From Burkholderia sp. HI2500 (GTDB taxonomy: Bacteria > Pseudomonadota > Gammaproteobacteria > Burkholderiales > Burkholderiaceae), in contig NZ_NKFL01000006.1 in NCBI RefSeq assembly GCF_002223055.1, forward strand, positions 1,116,001 to 1,180,000: 64,000 bases of DNA. Direction: 5' to 3'. Positions 50,928 to 59,548 of this stretch are shown here, one piece after another; within the stretch, counting starts at the first letter, position 1, and every line of letters begins with the position of its first letter. A model generated the notes under the pieces. It did not search any database and had not been told where the DNA came from. It saw only the letters and a list, made by a program, of their open reading frames with translations. The position numbers were made by a program, and so were the translations under genes.

Positions 50928-51821
50928 ATGCGACCGCCCGCCTCCGCCGTCGTGCCGCATGTCCGGCCGGGCGTGCGCGTCGTCGCGCTGACGTCGATCG
51001 CGATGCTCGCGTTCGCGTCGAATTCGCTGCTGTGCCGGCTCGCGCTGCAGGCCGGGCGGATCGACGCGGCCAGCTTCGGTAGCCTGCGCCTCGTATCGGG
51101 CGCGCTGATGCTCGCGATCGTCGCGCGTGCGGGGGCACGACGGCCTGCCCCGCCCGCCGACTGGCCGGCCGCGGCGATGCTGTTCGCGTACGTCACGTGC
51201 TTCTCGTTTGCGTATCTGACCGTCAGCGCGGCCACCGGCGCGCTGATCCTGTTCGGCGCGGTGCAACTGACGATGTTCGCGGCGGGATGGCATGCTGGCG
51301 AGCGGTTTGCCGCGACCGGCTGGGCCGGGTTCGGCGCGGCGCTCGGCGGGCTGGTCTATCTCGTGTCGCCCGGGCTCGCCGCGCCGACGCCGCGCGGCGC
51401 CGCGCTGATGACGGCAGCCGGCATCGCATGGGGTGTCTATTCGATCCGCGGCCGTCGGCCCGTCGATCCGGTCGCGGCCACTGCCGGCAACTTCCTGCGC
51501 GCCGCGCCGCTGGCACTCGCGCTGAGCGTCGCGCTCGCCGCCCGCCTGCACGTCACGCCGGCCGGCCTCGCGCTCGCCGCGCTTTCCGGTGCGCTGACGT
51601 CGGGCCTCGGCTACGTGGTCTGGTATGCCGCGCTGCGGCACCTCACGGCGATGCGCGCCGCGGCGGTTCAGTTGTCCGTCCCGCCCATCGCCGCGGGCGG
51701 CGCCGTGCTGCTCCTGTCCGAACAGCCAACCTGGCGGCTCGCACTCGCATCGGCTGCGATCCTCGGCGGCGTCGCGACCGTGCTCGCGACGCGGGCGCGG
51801 CGGGCGGGCAGCACGCGGTGA
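50928..51821 (+). CDS. EamA/DMT-family exporter
   Basis: Inner-membrane transporter of 297 aa with ten hydrophobic helices, in two EamA repeats. It begins LTSIAMLAFASNSLLCRLALQAGRIDAASFGSLRLVSGAL and ends LSGALTSGLGYVVWYAALRHLTAMRAAAVQLSVPPIAAGGAVLLLSEQP, typical of drug/metabolite transporters such as RhaT/EamA. Substrate unknown. It is third in the presumed operon after DUF1326 and DUF2182. Confidence 0.92.
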   Translation: MRPPASAVVPHVRPGVRVVALTSIAMLAFASNSLLCRLALQAGRIDAASFGSLRLVSGALMLAIVARAGARRPAPPADWPAAAMLFAYVTCFSFAYLTVSAATGALILFGAVQLTMFAAGWHAGERFAATGWAGFGAALGGLVYLVSPGLAAPTPRGAALMTAAGIAWGVYSIRGRRPVDPVAATAGNFLRAAPLALALSVALAARLHVTPAGLALAALSGALTSGLGYVVWYAALRHLTAMRAAAVQLSVPPIAAGGAVLLLSEQPTWRLALASAAILGGVATVLATRARRAGSTR

Positions 51822-51867
51822 TGTCCGTCAGGCGCGGCACCCCACCCATTCAAGCGGCCAAAATGCA

Positions 51868-51898
51868 AAACCCGCACACGGATACCGTGCACGGGTTT
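51868..51898 (-). terminator. Intrinsic terminator of the DUF4148 gene
   Basis: Arms AAACCCG/CGGGTTT and CACGG/CCGTG, interrupted by a CA/CA mismatch, with loop ATA. On the minus strand it is followed by TTTTGCATTTTGG. It lies 45 bp beyond the DUF4148 stop, and the plus-strand EamA gene ends 47 bp on the other side. Confidence 0.8.
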
Positions 51899-51942
51899 CG
51901 GATGAAACGGCACACCGGGCGCCCCTGCGGGCGCTGCCTGGC

Positions 51943-52272
51943 TTAGTGGCCGAAGAACACCGACGAACGGTCGGTTGCGGCCGGCACGACCACGCGCTGG
52001 CCCGATTGCGACGCAGCGGCGGGGTTCGAACCGTAGCCCGTAGCATCAGCTTGCGCGCCGGGGTTCTGCGCGGCGGCGATCTTTGCCTGTGCGGCCTGGA
52101 TGTTTTCCGGGTAGTTCATCCAGTCGTTCGGGTTGTAGCCGGCCTTTTCGAGCTGGACCAGCTCGGCGCGCACTTGCGCGCGCGTCAGCGGCTGCTGGTT
52201 CGATTGGGCGAAGGAGACGACCGGTGCGGCCACCAGGGCGGCCAGTGCAACTGCCTTGATCAGCGATTTCAT
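51943..52272 (-). CDS. DUF4148 small exported protein
   Basis: Protein of 109 aa. The signal peptide MKSLIKAVALAALVAAPVVSFAQS is followed by a DUF4148 mature part (LTRAQVRAELVQLEKAGYNPNDWMNYPENIQAAQAKIA). This family is abundant and almost restricted to Burkholderiaceae, so it supports the taxonomic reading. Function unknown. Monocistronic with its own terminator. Confidence 0.95.
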   Translation of the reverse strand: MKSLIKAVALAALVAAPVVSFAQSNQQPLTRAQVRAELVQLEKAGYNPNDWMNYPENIQAAQAKIAAAQNPGAQADATGYGSNPAAASQSGQRVVVPAATDRSSVFFGH

Positions 52273-52495
52273 GATGCGTTACCTCCAGAATTGTTTTGTC
52301 AGGCGCTTCGGACTCGGGGTCGTTGCGCATGAGTAGAAGTCTAGGAGGCCACGCTATCAGGGTAAATACTTAAATCGCGAATTCACTGTTGACGGAAACC
52401 ATACAATCGCCACGGAATACGCGGAATCGTCAGATGATTATCGGCATTCACGCACTGAATACCGTGGCACGGCGCCCCGTGCGTCCAGCCCTGCA

Positions 52496-53377
52496 TCAGC
52501 GCCGCCGGTCGGTATCCGACGACGCCATCAACCGGTCGAACAGCAGCGCCTTGAGGCGGATCAGGTCGTCGGCGCCGGTCTCGCCGAACGCCGCGTGATG
52601 CAGCGTCAGCGCGGGCGCGGCCGGGTCGGCATGGACGGCCCGCACCGTGCCGTCGAGCGCCAGCAGCTCGACCCGGTCGCCCGCCGCGTACGGAAGCTGC
52701 ACGCGCAAGGGTTCGCCGATGGCGGCGATCGGCCGGTCGACGGCAATCGACAGGCCGCTCAAGCTGATGTCGTGCACCATCCCGATGCCTTCCGCCCCCT
52801 CCGACCCACCCGTGCAACAGGCGGCGATCCGCACCGGCACGCGCGGCTCCGCGCGCGTGCGCAGCCGGTCGACGAAGCCGGGCGGCGACAGCACCAGGAA
52901 CCGCGCGGCGCCCGCCGCCTGCACCGACTCGACCGTCGCGCCGAAACGCGACACCGCGGCACGACCGATCGCCACGGCCTCGATATCGTCGCCATGCGCG
53001 AAGTCGAGCGCGGCCGACGGCTGCGGCTCGACGAACAGCGCACCCGACGCGGCGCTGCCGATCAACCGGCAGCGCTGCAGCCCGCGGGTCGTGCCGACCC
53101 GGCGGCGGATGCCGATCGAAGCGCCGGCCGACAACCCCATCCGCGGCGCGTGAGGCACCGCGTCAGGCACGCGCGGCTCGGCCGCGGCTTCGGCGTCGTC
53201 GCGCCGTCGTACCGGCCGGAAATGGTCGAACAGGAAGGCATGCTGCGCGGCATCGCGCAGCGTCGTGCCGGCCGGCAGCAGCGCGGCGCCGTCGGCATCG
53301 TAGAGATCGAAGCCGAGCGGGACGCCGGCGGCGAGATCGTCGCGCGCGAGCGGGACGTAGTCGGTAGATAGCCTCAT
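52496..53377 (-). CDS. YcgR-like PilZ-domain protein (c-di-GMP binding)
   Basis: Protein of 293 aa. Residues ~95-180 resemble the YcgR N-terminal flavin/PilZN-like region, and ~180-285 are a PilZ domain with RTRAEPRVPVRIAA (RxxxR) and DISLSGLSI (D/N-x-S-x-x-G), the c-di-GMP contact residues. It probably acts as a brake on flagellar motility or alters surface behaviour in response to c-di-GMP. It is upstream of and on the same strand as penicillin-binding protein 1A, 79 bp apart, but functional linkage is not evident. Confidence 0.85.
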   Translation of the reverse strand: MRLSTDYVPLARDDLAAGVPLGFDLYDADGAALLPAGTTLRDAAQHAFLFDHFRPVRRRDDAEAAAEPRVPDAVPHAPRMGLSAGASIGIRRRVGTTRGLQRCRLIGSAASGALFVEPQPSAALDFAHGDDIEAVAIGRAAVSRFGATVESVQAAGAARFLVLSPPGFVDRLRTRAEPRVPVRIAACCTGGSEGAEGIGMVHDISLSGLSIAVDRPIAAIGEPLRVQLPYAAGDRVELLALDGTVRAVHADPAAPALTLHHAAFGETGADDLIRLKALLFDRLMASSDTDRRR

Positions 53378-53456
53378 CGGGGAGGCGCGGAGCGACCGCG
53401 CGAGCTGTCATGACAACATGATTACGGCAGCATCGCGCGAGTTCTGAACGGCTCCG

Positions 53457-56057
53457 TTACTGCGACTGCGACTGCGATGCGCCGGTCGCGTCGGGCGCGG
53501 CCGGTACCGGCGCCTGGGACGGTGCGGTCGAAGGGGCGGCCGTCGGTGCGGCGCCGAGGCCCGCGCTGCCTCCGCCCGCCGCGCTCGCCCCCGCCGGCGG
53601 CTGCGCGGGCGGCGGTTGCGAGGCGCCCGCCGACAGCGCGGCGGCCGACGCGGCCACTTCGGACGCCGGCACCCATTCCTCGACGATGCCCCCGGATGCC
53701 GCTTCGGGCGCCGAGGCAGCCGAGGCGGCCGACGCCTCGTCGGTATCCGCCTCGGGCGCCGGCTCCACCCGCTGCGTCCTGACCGGTGCGGGCGCCTTCT
53801 TCGCGTCGGGCGGGAACCACGTATCGAACAGGTCCGTCGCGCGTTCGCGCAGCGACGCGAACCAGCCCGGCGACGGCTCGGTGTCGAATTTCGCCTTCGT
53901 ATCGACGATCCGGGCGCGCTGCGCACGCTGGAAGAAATCGCCGACGATCGGCAGCGCACTGTGCGCGCCCTGCCCCCAGTAGTCGCTGCGCAGCGTCACG
54001 CGGCCGTCGTCGAAACCGACCCACGCGCCGGCGACGAGGCCGGGTTGCATCAGGATGAACCAGCCGTCCGCGTTGTCCTGCGTCGTGCCGGTCTTGCCGG
54101 CCACGTCGCCACGGATCCCGAAGCGCGTGCGGATGCTGCCGCCCGTGCCGCGCGTCACGACGTCGCGCATCACGCTGAGCAGCGTCTTGTCGGTTTCGGC
54201 GTCGAGCGCGCGCTCGGGCGGCGCCGGCGCGTATTCGGCGAGCACGTCGCCCTGGCGGTTCTCGATGCGCGTCACCATCTGCGGCTCGACATACAGCCCG
54301 CCGTTCGCGATCGTCGCGTACGACGCGACCATCTCCTTCAGCGTGACCGGGCTCGTGCCGAGCGCCAGCGACGGCACGCGTTCGAGCGGGCTCTCGCGCA
54401 CGCCCATGTCGCGTGCGAGTCGGGCCACGGACGCCGGCCCGACCTTCTCCATCACCTGCGCGGTGATCCGGTTGCGCGACAGCGCGACCGCGTCGCGCAG
54501 CGTCATCGGCTTGCCGGTCGGCGGCACGTCGTCGTTCGGCCGCCAGATCTCGCCACCCTTCAACGGAATCTCGACCGGCTGGTCGATGAAGGTATCGTCC
54601 GGCTTCATCCCGTTCGCGAACGCGACGCCATAGACGAACGGCTTGAACGTCGAGCCCGGCTGGCGCCGCGCCTGCGCGACGTGGTCGAACGGCTCGCGGG
54701 TGAAGTCGCGGCTGCCGACCCACGCACGGATCTGCCCGTCGCGCGGATCGATCGCGAGGAAGCCGGCCTGCACGTCGGTCTTCGCCTTGCACAGCGCGCG
54801 CAGGAAGCCGCGGTCGGCCGCGAGCAGCTTCATCGCGGCCGCGTCGTCCTTGCCGGCGTCCTGCGCGGCCTTGTACTCGGGCGACTCGCGCATGAAGGTG
54901 CGGAACACCTCGTTGTCGGTGCCGCAGCCGTCGCGGCCGCTCCACGCGTTGTTCGCAATGCCCTGCAGCTGGTTGCCCTGCAGCGTGAGCGCCTGCGTCG
55001 CCATCTGCTGCAGCCGCGCGTCGATCGTCGTGCGCACGATCAGCCCGTCCGAGTAGATGTTGTAGTCGTTGCGGTCGGCCCACGCGATCAGCCATTTGCG
55101 CAGCTGCTGCGCGAAGTGCGGCGCCGGCCCCGGCGGCTCCTTCTGGCGCTCGAAGTCGATCCGCAACGGCCGGCGCTGCAGCTGCGCGAACTGCGCGGGC
55201 GACAGCTTGCCGTACTTCACCATCTGGCCGAGCACCGTGTTGCGCCGCTGCAGCGCGCGCTCCGGGTTCAGCACCGGGTTGTAGTAACTGTTGCCCTTCA
55301 GCATCCCGACCAGCGTCGCGCTGTCGAGCACGTCGAGCTCGTTGGCCGACTTGTCGAAATAGGTGCGCGCGGCCATCTCGACGCCGTACGCGTTGTACAG
55401 GAACGGCACCGTGTTCAGGTAGGTCTCGAGGATCTGGTCCTTGCTGTAGATCGCCTCGATCTTCAGCGCGGTGATCGCCTCCTTCACCTTGCGCGTGAGC
55501 GTCGGCGCACGGCCGATCTCGTCCGGATACAGGTTGCGCGCGAGCTGCTGCGTGATCGTCGAGCCGCCCTGGCGGCTGCCCGAGAACGTGTGGAGCGCGG
55601 CCGACGCCGTGCGCTTCCAGTCGAGGCCGTGGTGCTCGTAGAAGCGGTGATCCTCGGTCGCGATCAGCGCATCGACCATGTGCGGCGAGATCTGCTTGAG
55701 CGGCACCCACTCGCGGTTCGACGGCTTGAATTCGGCCAGCAGCTTGCCGTCGGCGGACAGCACCTGCGCGGGCTGGTCGACGCGCGCCTTGCGGATGTCG
55801 CCGATGCCCGGCGTGAACGGGATGAGCACGACCACGTACACCACGAACAGCGCCGGCACGGCGGCGCCGGCGAGCAACACGCCGCGGCGCGTCGGGTGAC
55901 GGACATGGTGCCACGCGGTGGCGGCGAGAGGCTTGACCCGCGCGACGGCGGCAGCCGCGACGGGTTGGGCGCGCGCGACCCATCTGGCACAGAAGGCACG
56001 CACTGACGACACGTTTCGGCGATTCACTCGGGTGGAGCTCGGCTGAAAAGGGTGCAT
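53457..56057 (-). CDS. mrcA: Penicillin-binding protein 1A
   Basis: Bifunctional peptidoglycan glycosyltransferase/transpeptidase of 866 aa. A membrane anchor near residues 45-65 (GVLLAGAAVPALFVVYVVVLIPF) precedes the glycosyltransferase motifs EDHRFYEHHGLDW and RQGGSTITQQLARNLY. The transpeptidase motifs STFKPF (active Ser), SRN (LSRNRIT) and KTGTTQDNADG are intact. The C-terminal ~110 residues are Ala/Pro-rich (PPAQPPAGASAAGG), probably disordered. Gene length and order fit PBP1A. It is preceded by the PilZ gene and has no other cell-wall neighbours. Confidence 0.95.
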   Translation of the reverse strand: MHPFQPSSTRVNRRNVSSVRAFCARWVARAQPVAAAAVARVKPLAATAWHHVRHPTRRGVLLAGAAVPALFVVYVVVLIPFTPGIGDIRKARVDQPAQVLSADGKLLAEFKPSNREWVPLKQISPHMVDALIATEDHRFYEHHGLDWKRTASAALHTFSGSRQGGSTITQQLARNLYPDEIGRAPTLTRKVKEAITALKIEAIYSKDQILETYLNTVPFLYNAYGVEMAARTYFDKSANELDVLDSATLVGMLKGNSYYNPVLNPERALQRRNTVLGQMVKYGKLSPAQFAQLQRRPLRIDFERQKEPPGPAPHFAQQLRKWLIAWADRNDYNIYSDGLIVRTTIDARLQQMATQALTLQGNQLQGIANNAWSGRDGCGTDNEVFRTFMRESPEYKAAQDAGKDDAAAMKLLAADRGFLRALCKAKTDVQAGFLAIDPRDGQIRAWVGSRDFTREPFDHVAQARRQPGSTFKPFVYGVAFANGMKPDDTFIDQPVEIPLKGGEIWRPNDDVPPTGKPMTLRDAVALSRNRITAQVMEKVGPASVARLARDMGVRESPLERVPSLALGTSPVTLKEMVASYATIANGGLYVEPQMVTRIENRQGDVLAEYAPAPPERALDAETDKTLLSVMRDVVTRGTGGSIRTRFGIRGDVAGKTGTTQDNADGWFILMQPGLVAGAWVGFDDGRVTLRSDYWGQGAHSALPIVGDFFQRAQRARIVDTKAKFDTEPSPGWFASLRERATDLFDTWFPPDAKKAPAPVRTQRVEPAPEADTDEASAASAASAPEAASGGIVEEWVPASEVAASAAALSAGASQPPPAQPPAGASAAGGGSAGLGAAPTAAPSTAPSQAPVPAAPDATGASQSQSQ

Positions 56058-56145
56058 CGTACCAAACTCGCGCGGGCCGCCGGACGGCGATGGCCTGGCG
56101 GCGACCTACCCGGAGCGCCTGCGCGGGCGGTTCCCACGCAAAAAA

Positions 56146-56176
56146 GGCGCGCGCCCCGCAACGGGAACGACGCGCC
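56146..56176 (-). terminator. Intrinsic terminator of the hydroxyproline dehydratase gene
   Basis: Stem GGCGCG/CGCGCC with a 19-base loop that pairs further (CCCGCAACGGG inside), followed on the minus strand by a run of six T (TTTTTTGCG). It lies 57 bp beyond the dehydratase stop. Confidence 0.75.
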
Positions 56177-56232
56177 AAGCCTGGTACGACAAACGGGTGG
56201 CCGCGCCGGGCGCGGCCGATCGGCGCGGCGAC

Positions 56233-57240
56233 TCAGCGCACGAGAAAACCGTAGGTCAGCGGATCGCGCTCGTCGACGATCCAGTTAGCGAACCCGCAGA
56301 TATGCGCGCTGCCTTCCACTTCCGGAATCACGGCCGGGATGTCGCCGACCGTCGTTTCGCGCAGCACGCGCCCCTTGAAGACCGTGCCGACGATCGATTC
56401 GTTGACGAGTGTGTCGCCGGCCGCGAGCAGCCCGCGCTGGTAGAGCTGCGCGACCCGGCCACCGGTGCCGGAACCCGTCGGCGAACGGTCGACCTCGCGA
56501 TCCGCGAACACGCAGCAGTTCGCCTGCGTCGAGCCCGGGTGGCGCGGCGCATTCGCGATGATCGTGCCGTAGATGTGGTTGATTTCCGGGATCTCCGGAT
56601 GCACGACCGGGTACTTCGCGTTCGCGGCGGCCTTCACTTCCGCGCCGAAGCGGATCAGCCGCTCCACCGCCGCTTCGCGCACCGGCAGGTCGAACGGCGC
56701 ACCGTCGACGTAGAAATAGAACGCGCCGCCGTACGCGATGTCGCCGGTCACGGTGCCGAACGACGGCGTCTCGACCGACACGTCGCGCTGCCAGATGAAC
56801 GACGGCACGTTGACGAAGCGCACCGGCCCCGCGTGCTCGCCGTCCCATTTGACGAACGCCTCGATGAAGCCGCACGGCGCGTCGATGCCGACCCGCGTTT
56901 CCGGCACCGTGCGCTGCACCCAGCCGAGCTCGACCGCCGCGGTCGACAGCGCGATCACGCCGTGCCCGCAATGATCGCTGTAGCCTTCGTTGTGCACGAA
57001 GATCACGCCGAAATCCGCGTTCGGCGACACGGGCTCGGTCAGGTAGCCGCCGTACATGTCGGCGTGGCCGCGCGGTTCGAACATCAGCGCGCGACGGATC
57101 TCGTCGGCGTTTTCCTTGAGCCACGCGCGGCGCTGGACGATCGTGTCGCCGGGCGCGCGCGGCAGCCCGCTCGTGACGATGCGGAACGCTTCGCCGCCGG
57201 TATGGACTTCGACGGTGGAAAGGGATCGGGAAATTTTCAT
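56233..57240 (-). CDS. trans-3-hydroxy-L-proline dehydratase (proline racemase family)
   Basis: Enzyme of 335 aa in the proline racemase family. The first catalytic Cys is present at residue 91 (DHCGHGVIALST), but the second position, in DRSPTGSGTGG, is Thr255 rather than Cys. In racemases and 4-hydroxyproline epimerases both are Cys, whereas Thr is the mark of trans-3-hydroxy-L-proline dehydratases (as in the human C14orf149 enzyme). It should form pyrroline-2-carboxylate, the substrate of the reductase encoded at 59549. It forms a cluster with an amino-acid binding protein and a GntR regulator. The start is MKISRSLS. Confidence 0.9.
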   Translation of the reverse strand: MKISRSLSTVEVHTGGEAFRIVTSGLPRAPGDTIVQRRAWLKENADEIRRALMFEPRGHADMYGGYLTEPVSPNADFGVIFVHNEGYSDHCGHGVIALSTAAVELGWVQRTVPETRVGIDAPCGFIEAFVKWDGEHAGPVRFVNVPSFIWQRDVSVETPSFGTVTGDIAYGGAFYFYVDGAPFDLPVREAAVERLIRFGAEVKAAANAKYPVVHPEIPEINHIYGTIIANAPRHPGSTQANCCVFADREVDRSPTGSGTGGRVAQLYQRGLLAAGDTLVNESIVGTVFKGRVLRETTVGDIPAVIPEVEGSAHICGFANWIVDERDPLTYGFLVR

Positions 57241-57305
57241 GGGGGAATCGAAAGCGTTGAAACGAAGAACGGCGGCCGCGCCGCCGTCCGATGGCTGGCG
57301 GGCCG

Positions 57306-58427
57306 TTACTTCGCGTACGGTTCCGGCAGGCCGTTGCGGATCACGTAAACGGTGGTCGGCGCGCCCTTCAGGTCGCCGTTCGCGTCGAACGAATAGGTGC
57401 CCGCGACGCCCGTGTAGTTCGACTTCGCGAGCTGCGCGATCAGCTTCGCCTTGTCGGTGGTCGTGCCGGCCTTGACCATCGCGTCGGCGAGCAGCTTCAT
57501 CCCGTCGTAGTAGTTCACGCCGTAGACCTGCGTATCGGTGTGATACGTGTCGTGGTACTTCTTCAGGAATTCGCGCCCGGCCGCCGTCTTCTCGAGCGCG
57601 ACGCCGCCCTGCGCGCAGTAGACGATCGACGCCGCCTCGCCCGCGACCTTGCCCATGTCGGCCGAGCAGATGCCGTCGCCACCGAGCAGCTTCGCGCGCA
57701 GGCCGCGCTGCTTCATCTGCTTGGCCATCGGCGCGCCCTGTGCCGCATAGCCGCCGAGGAAGATCACGTCGGGGTTGCTGGCCTTGATCTTGGTGAGAAT
57801 GCCGAGGAAATCGGTGGCCGACGAACTTGTGAATTCCTGGTCGACGATCTTGATGCCGTTCGCCTTCGCGACGTTCATGAACTGCTCGGCCACGCCCTGC
57901 CCGTACGCGGTGCGATCGTCGATCACGGCGGCGGTCTTCGCATTCAGCGTCTTCGCGGCGAAGGTCGCCATCGTGCCGCCGAGCTGCTCGTCGCTCGCGC
58001 CGATCCGGAAGATGTTCTTGAAACCCTGCTTCGTCAGTGCCGGGTTCGACGCGACCGGCAGCATCGGCACGCCGGCGCTCGAGTACACGCGCGAGGCGGG
58101 AATCGCGACGCCCGAGTTGTACGGCCCGAGCACCGCGACGACGCCCTTGTCGACGAGGTTCTGCGCAACCTGCACGCCGGCCTTCGGATCGGCCTGGTCG
58201 TCGTCGGAGACCAGTTTGAAGGTGACCGTCTTGCCGGCAACCTTGATGCCGGCCTTGTTGAGTTCGTCGACGGCCAGGCGCGCGCCGTTTTCATTGTCCT
58301 TGCCGTTCGCGGCCTGCGGGCCAGTCAGCGGCGCCGAATGGCCGATCGTGACGACTTCCTGCGCCTGCGCGGAAGTCAGCGCGCCGGCGGCGATGGCCAC
58401 CGAGAGCGCGGTAACGAGATGTCGCAT
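57306..58427 (-). CDS. Branched-chain-type amino-acid ABC transporter binding protein
   Basis: Periplasmic binding protein of 373 aa (LivK/HAAT family). The signal peptide MRHLVTALSVAIAAGALTSAQAQ is followed by a two-lobed type-I fold (VTIGHSAPLTGPQAANGKDNENGARLAVDELNKAG, then VLGPYNSGVAIPASRVYSSAGVPMLPVASNPA and YGVNYYDGMKLLADAM). No permease or ATPase genes adjoin it, so it must use components encoded elsewhere. Its place beside the hydroxyproline dehydratase suggests hydroxyproline or related amino acids as ligand. AGGAG precedes the ATG, and an operator-like dyad lies just upstream of the RBS. Confidence 0.93.
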   Translation of the reverse strand: MRHLVTALSVAIAAGALTSAQAQEVVTIGHSAPLTGPQAANGKDNENGARLAVDELNKAGIKVAGKTVTFKLVSDDDQADPKAGVQVAQNLVDKGVVAVLGPYNSGVAIPASRVYSSAGVPMLPVASNPALTKQGFKNIFRIGASDEQLGGTMATFAAKTLNAKTAAVIDDRTAYGQGVAEQFMNVAKANGIKIVDQEFTSSSATDFLGILTKIKASNPDVIFLGGYAAQGAPMAKQMKQRGLRAKLLGGDGICSADMGKVAGEAASIVYCAQGGVALEKTAAGREFLKKYHDTYHTDTQVYGVNYYDGMKLLADAMVKAGTTTDKAKLIAQLAKSNYTGVAGTYSFDANGDLKGAPTTVYVIRNGLPEPYAK

Positions 58428-58438
58428 GATGTCTCCTG

Positions 58439-58460
58439 ATTGGTTTTGTGTGAAACCAAT
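58439..58460. promoter_or_regulatory. Operator-like dyad upstream of the binding-protein gene
   Basis: ATTGGTTT-TGTGTG-AAACCAAT, perfect 8-bp arms with a 6-bp spacer, only 11 bp upstream of the start codon. GntR/FCD regulators often use TGGT...ACCA dyads, which fits the adjacent regulator gene. It could also act as a leader hairpin near the RBS. Confidence 0.6.
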
Positions 58461-58510
58461 GTAGGATACGCGTGGTCACCGCGCAAGCAATTTCAAAATA
58501 AGAACTGCGA

Positions 58511-58534
58511 TTCTGGTCATTTTTCAGACCAGAA
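58511..58534. promoter_or_regulatory. Second TGGTC...GACCA dyad
   Basis: TTCTGGTC-ATTTTTCA-GACCAGAA, perfect 8-bp arms with an 8-bp spacer. It lies in the same short intergenic region, 72 bp from the first dyad, just beyond the stop of the GntR gene. With T-rich spacing it could be a terminator for that gene or an operator; the shared TGGT/ACCA arms favour an operator. Confidence 0.5.
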
Positions 58535-58548
58535 CGAACCCGGCGCGG

Positions 58549-59286
58549 TCACTTCGGTGCGATGTCGCGCCGCACGCGGCGGATGTGCTGCTCGACATAG
58601 AACGCCGCCGCATCCGCGTCGCCGGACACGATCGCCTCGTAGATCAGCCGGTGTTCGGACACGTAGAGCCGGATCCGGCCCGCATCGTAGATGCCGTCGT
58701 CCTTCAGCCGCTTCCACAGCGGCTGGTCCATCGTCTTCGCGACTTCGTCCGCGATCTTCACGATCAGCGCGTCGCCGGTCATCAGCGCGAGTTGCCGGTG
58801 GAACAGCCGGTCGCTCTCGTTCCACAGCGCGCGCTGATGCGGATCGTCGACGTCGGTAATGGTTTCCATCTGGGCCAGATAGCGTTCGGCGCCCGGGTCG
58901 GCTCGGCCGTGCGCAGCCGCGAGGCGCGCGATCGCGGGCTCGAGGATCAGCCGCACGTCGAGCGTCGACGTCGGGCTGAAATCGGGCTCGGACGCCCGGT
59001 GGCTGTCGCCGCGCTGCGCGAGCACGTCGAGCGGCAACGCGACGACGTAGGTGCCCGAATTGCGCTTCGTGAACACGAGCCCTTCGTTCTGCAGTGCGCC
59101 GAGCGCCTCGCGCACGGCCGGCCGGCCGACCTGGAACAGCCCCGCGAGTTCGCGCTCGGACGGCAGCCGCGACTCGGCGGCATAGCGCCCCGCGCGAATT
59201 TCGTCGCGGATCTTCTCGGCCACCTGCTCGTAGATCTGCAGCGGCCTGAAACCGCCTTCGAGTGTGTCGGGACGCGCGGACATCAT
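58549..59286 (-). CDS. GntR-family regulator, FadR/FCD subgroup
   Basis: Protein of 245 aa. The N-terminal winged helix reads QIYEQVAEKIRDEIRAGRYAAESRLPSERELAGLFQVGRPAVREALGALQNEGLV. The C-terminal FCD ligand domain has D/H metal-type residues in ESDRLFHRQLALMTGDALIVKI and VSEHRLIYEAIVSGD. FCD regulators bind carboxylated metabolites. Being between the dehydratase/binding-protein pair and the reductase, it is the likely regulator of trans-3-hydroxyproline use, acting on the TGGT/ACCA dyads. The start may be the second Met. Confidence 0.92.
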   Translation of the reverse strand: MMSARPDTLEGGFRPLQIYEQVAEKIRDEIRAGRYAAESRLPSERELAGLFQVGRPAVREALGALQNEGLVFTKRNSGTYVVALPLDVLAQRGDSHRASEPDFSPTSTLDVRLILEPAIARLAAAHGRADPGAERYLAQMETITDVDDPHQRALWNESDRLFHRQLALMTGDALIVKIADEVAKTMDQPLWKRLKDDGIYDAGRIRLYVSEHRLIYEAIVSGDADAAAFYVEQHIRRVRRDIAPK

Positions 59287-59423
59287 CGTATGGCTCCTGC
59301 CCGCTCGCGGGCGTGAATCGGGAATGGGTTCGCACTATACCGGAGCGCGCCGGCATCGAGGCCATGGCGGCCCTTCTGGACAGATATTAGAACCAAAAAC
59401 GGCGAGGCGCTTTATTTTCTGGG

Positions 59424-59451
59424 TTGCGGGTGGGCCAGCAAGTGGTATAGA
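59424..59451 (+). promoter_or_regulatory. Probable sigma-70 promoter of the reductase gene
   Basis: TTGCGG (59424-59429), 16 bp, then TATAGA (59446-59451), about 98 bp upstream of the reductase start. A TGGT half-site overlaps the -10 edge. Confidence 0.45.
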
Positions 59452-59548
59452 TTCGATCCACACTGCCCTGTGTCACGGTATCCGGCAGCTCTTGGCGGGC
59501 GCGGCATGCGCCCGTCGTCCACGCTCACCGACGCATGCGACGTACACG

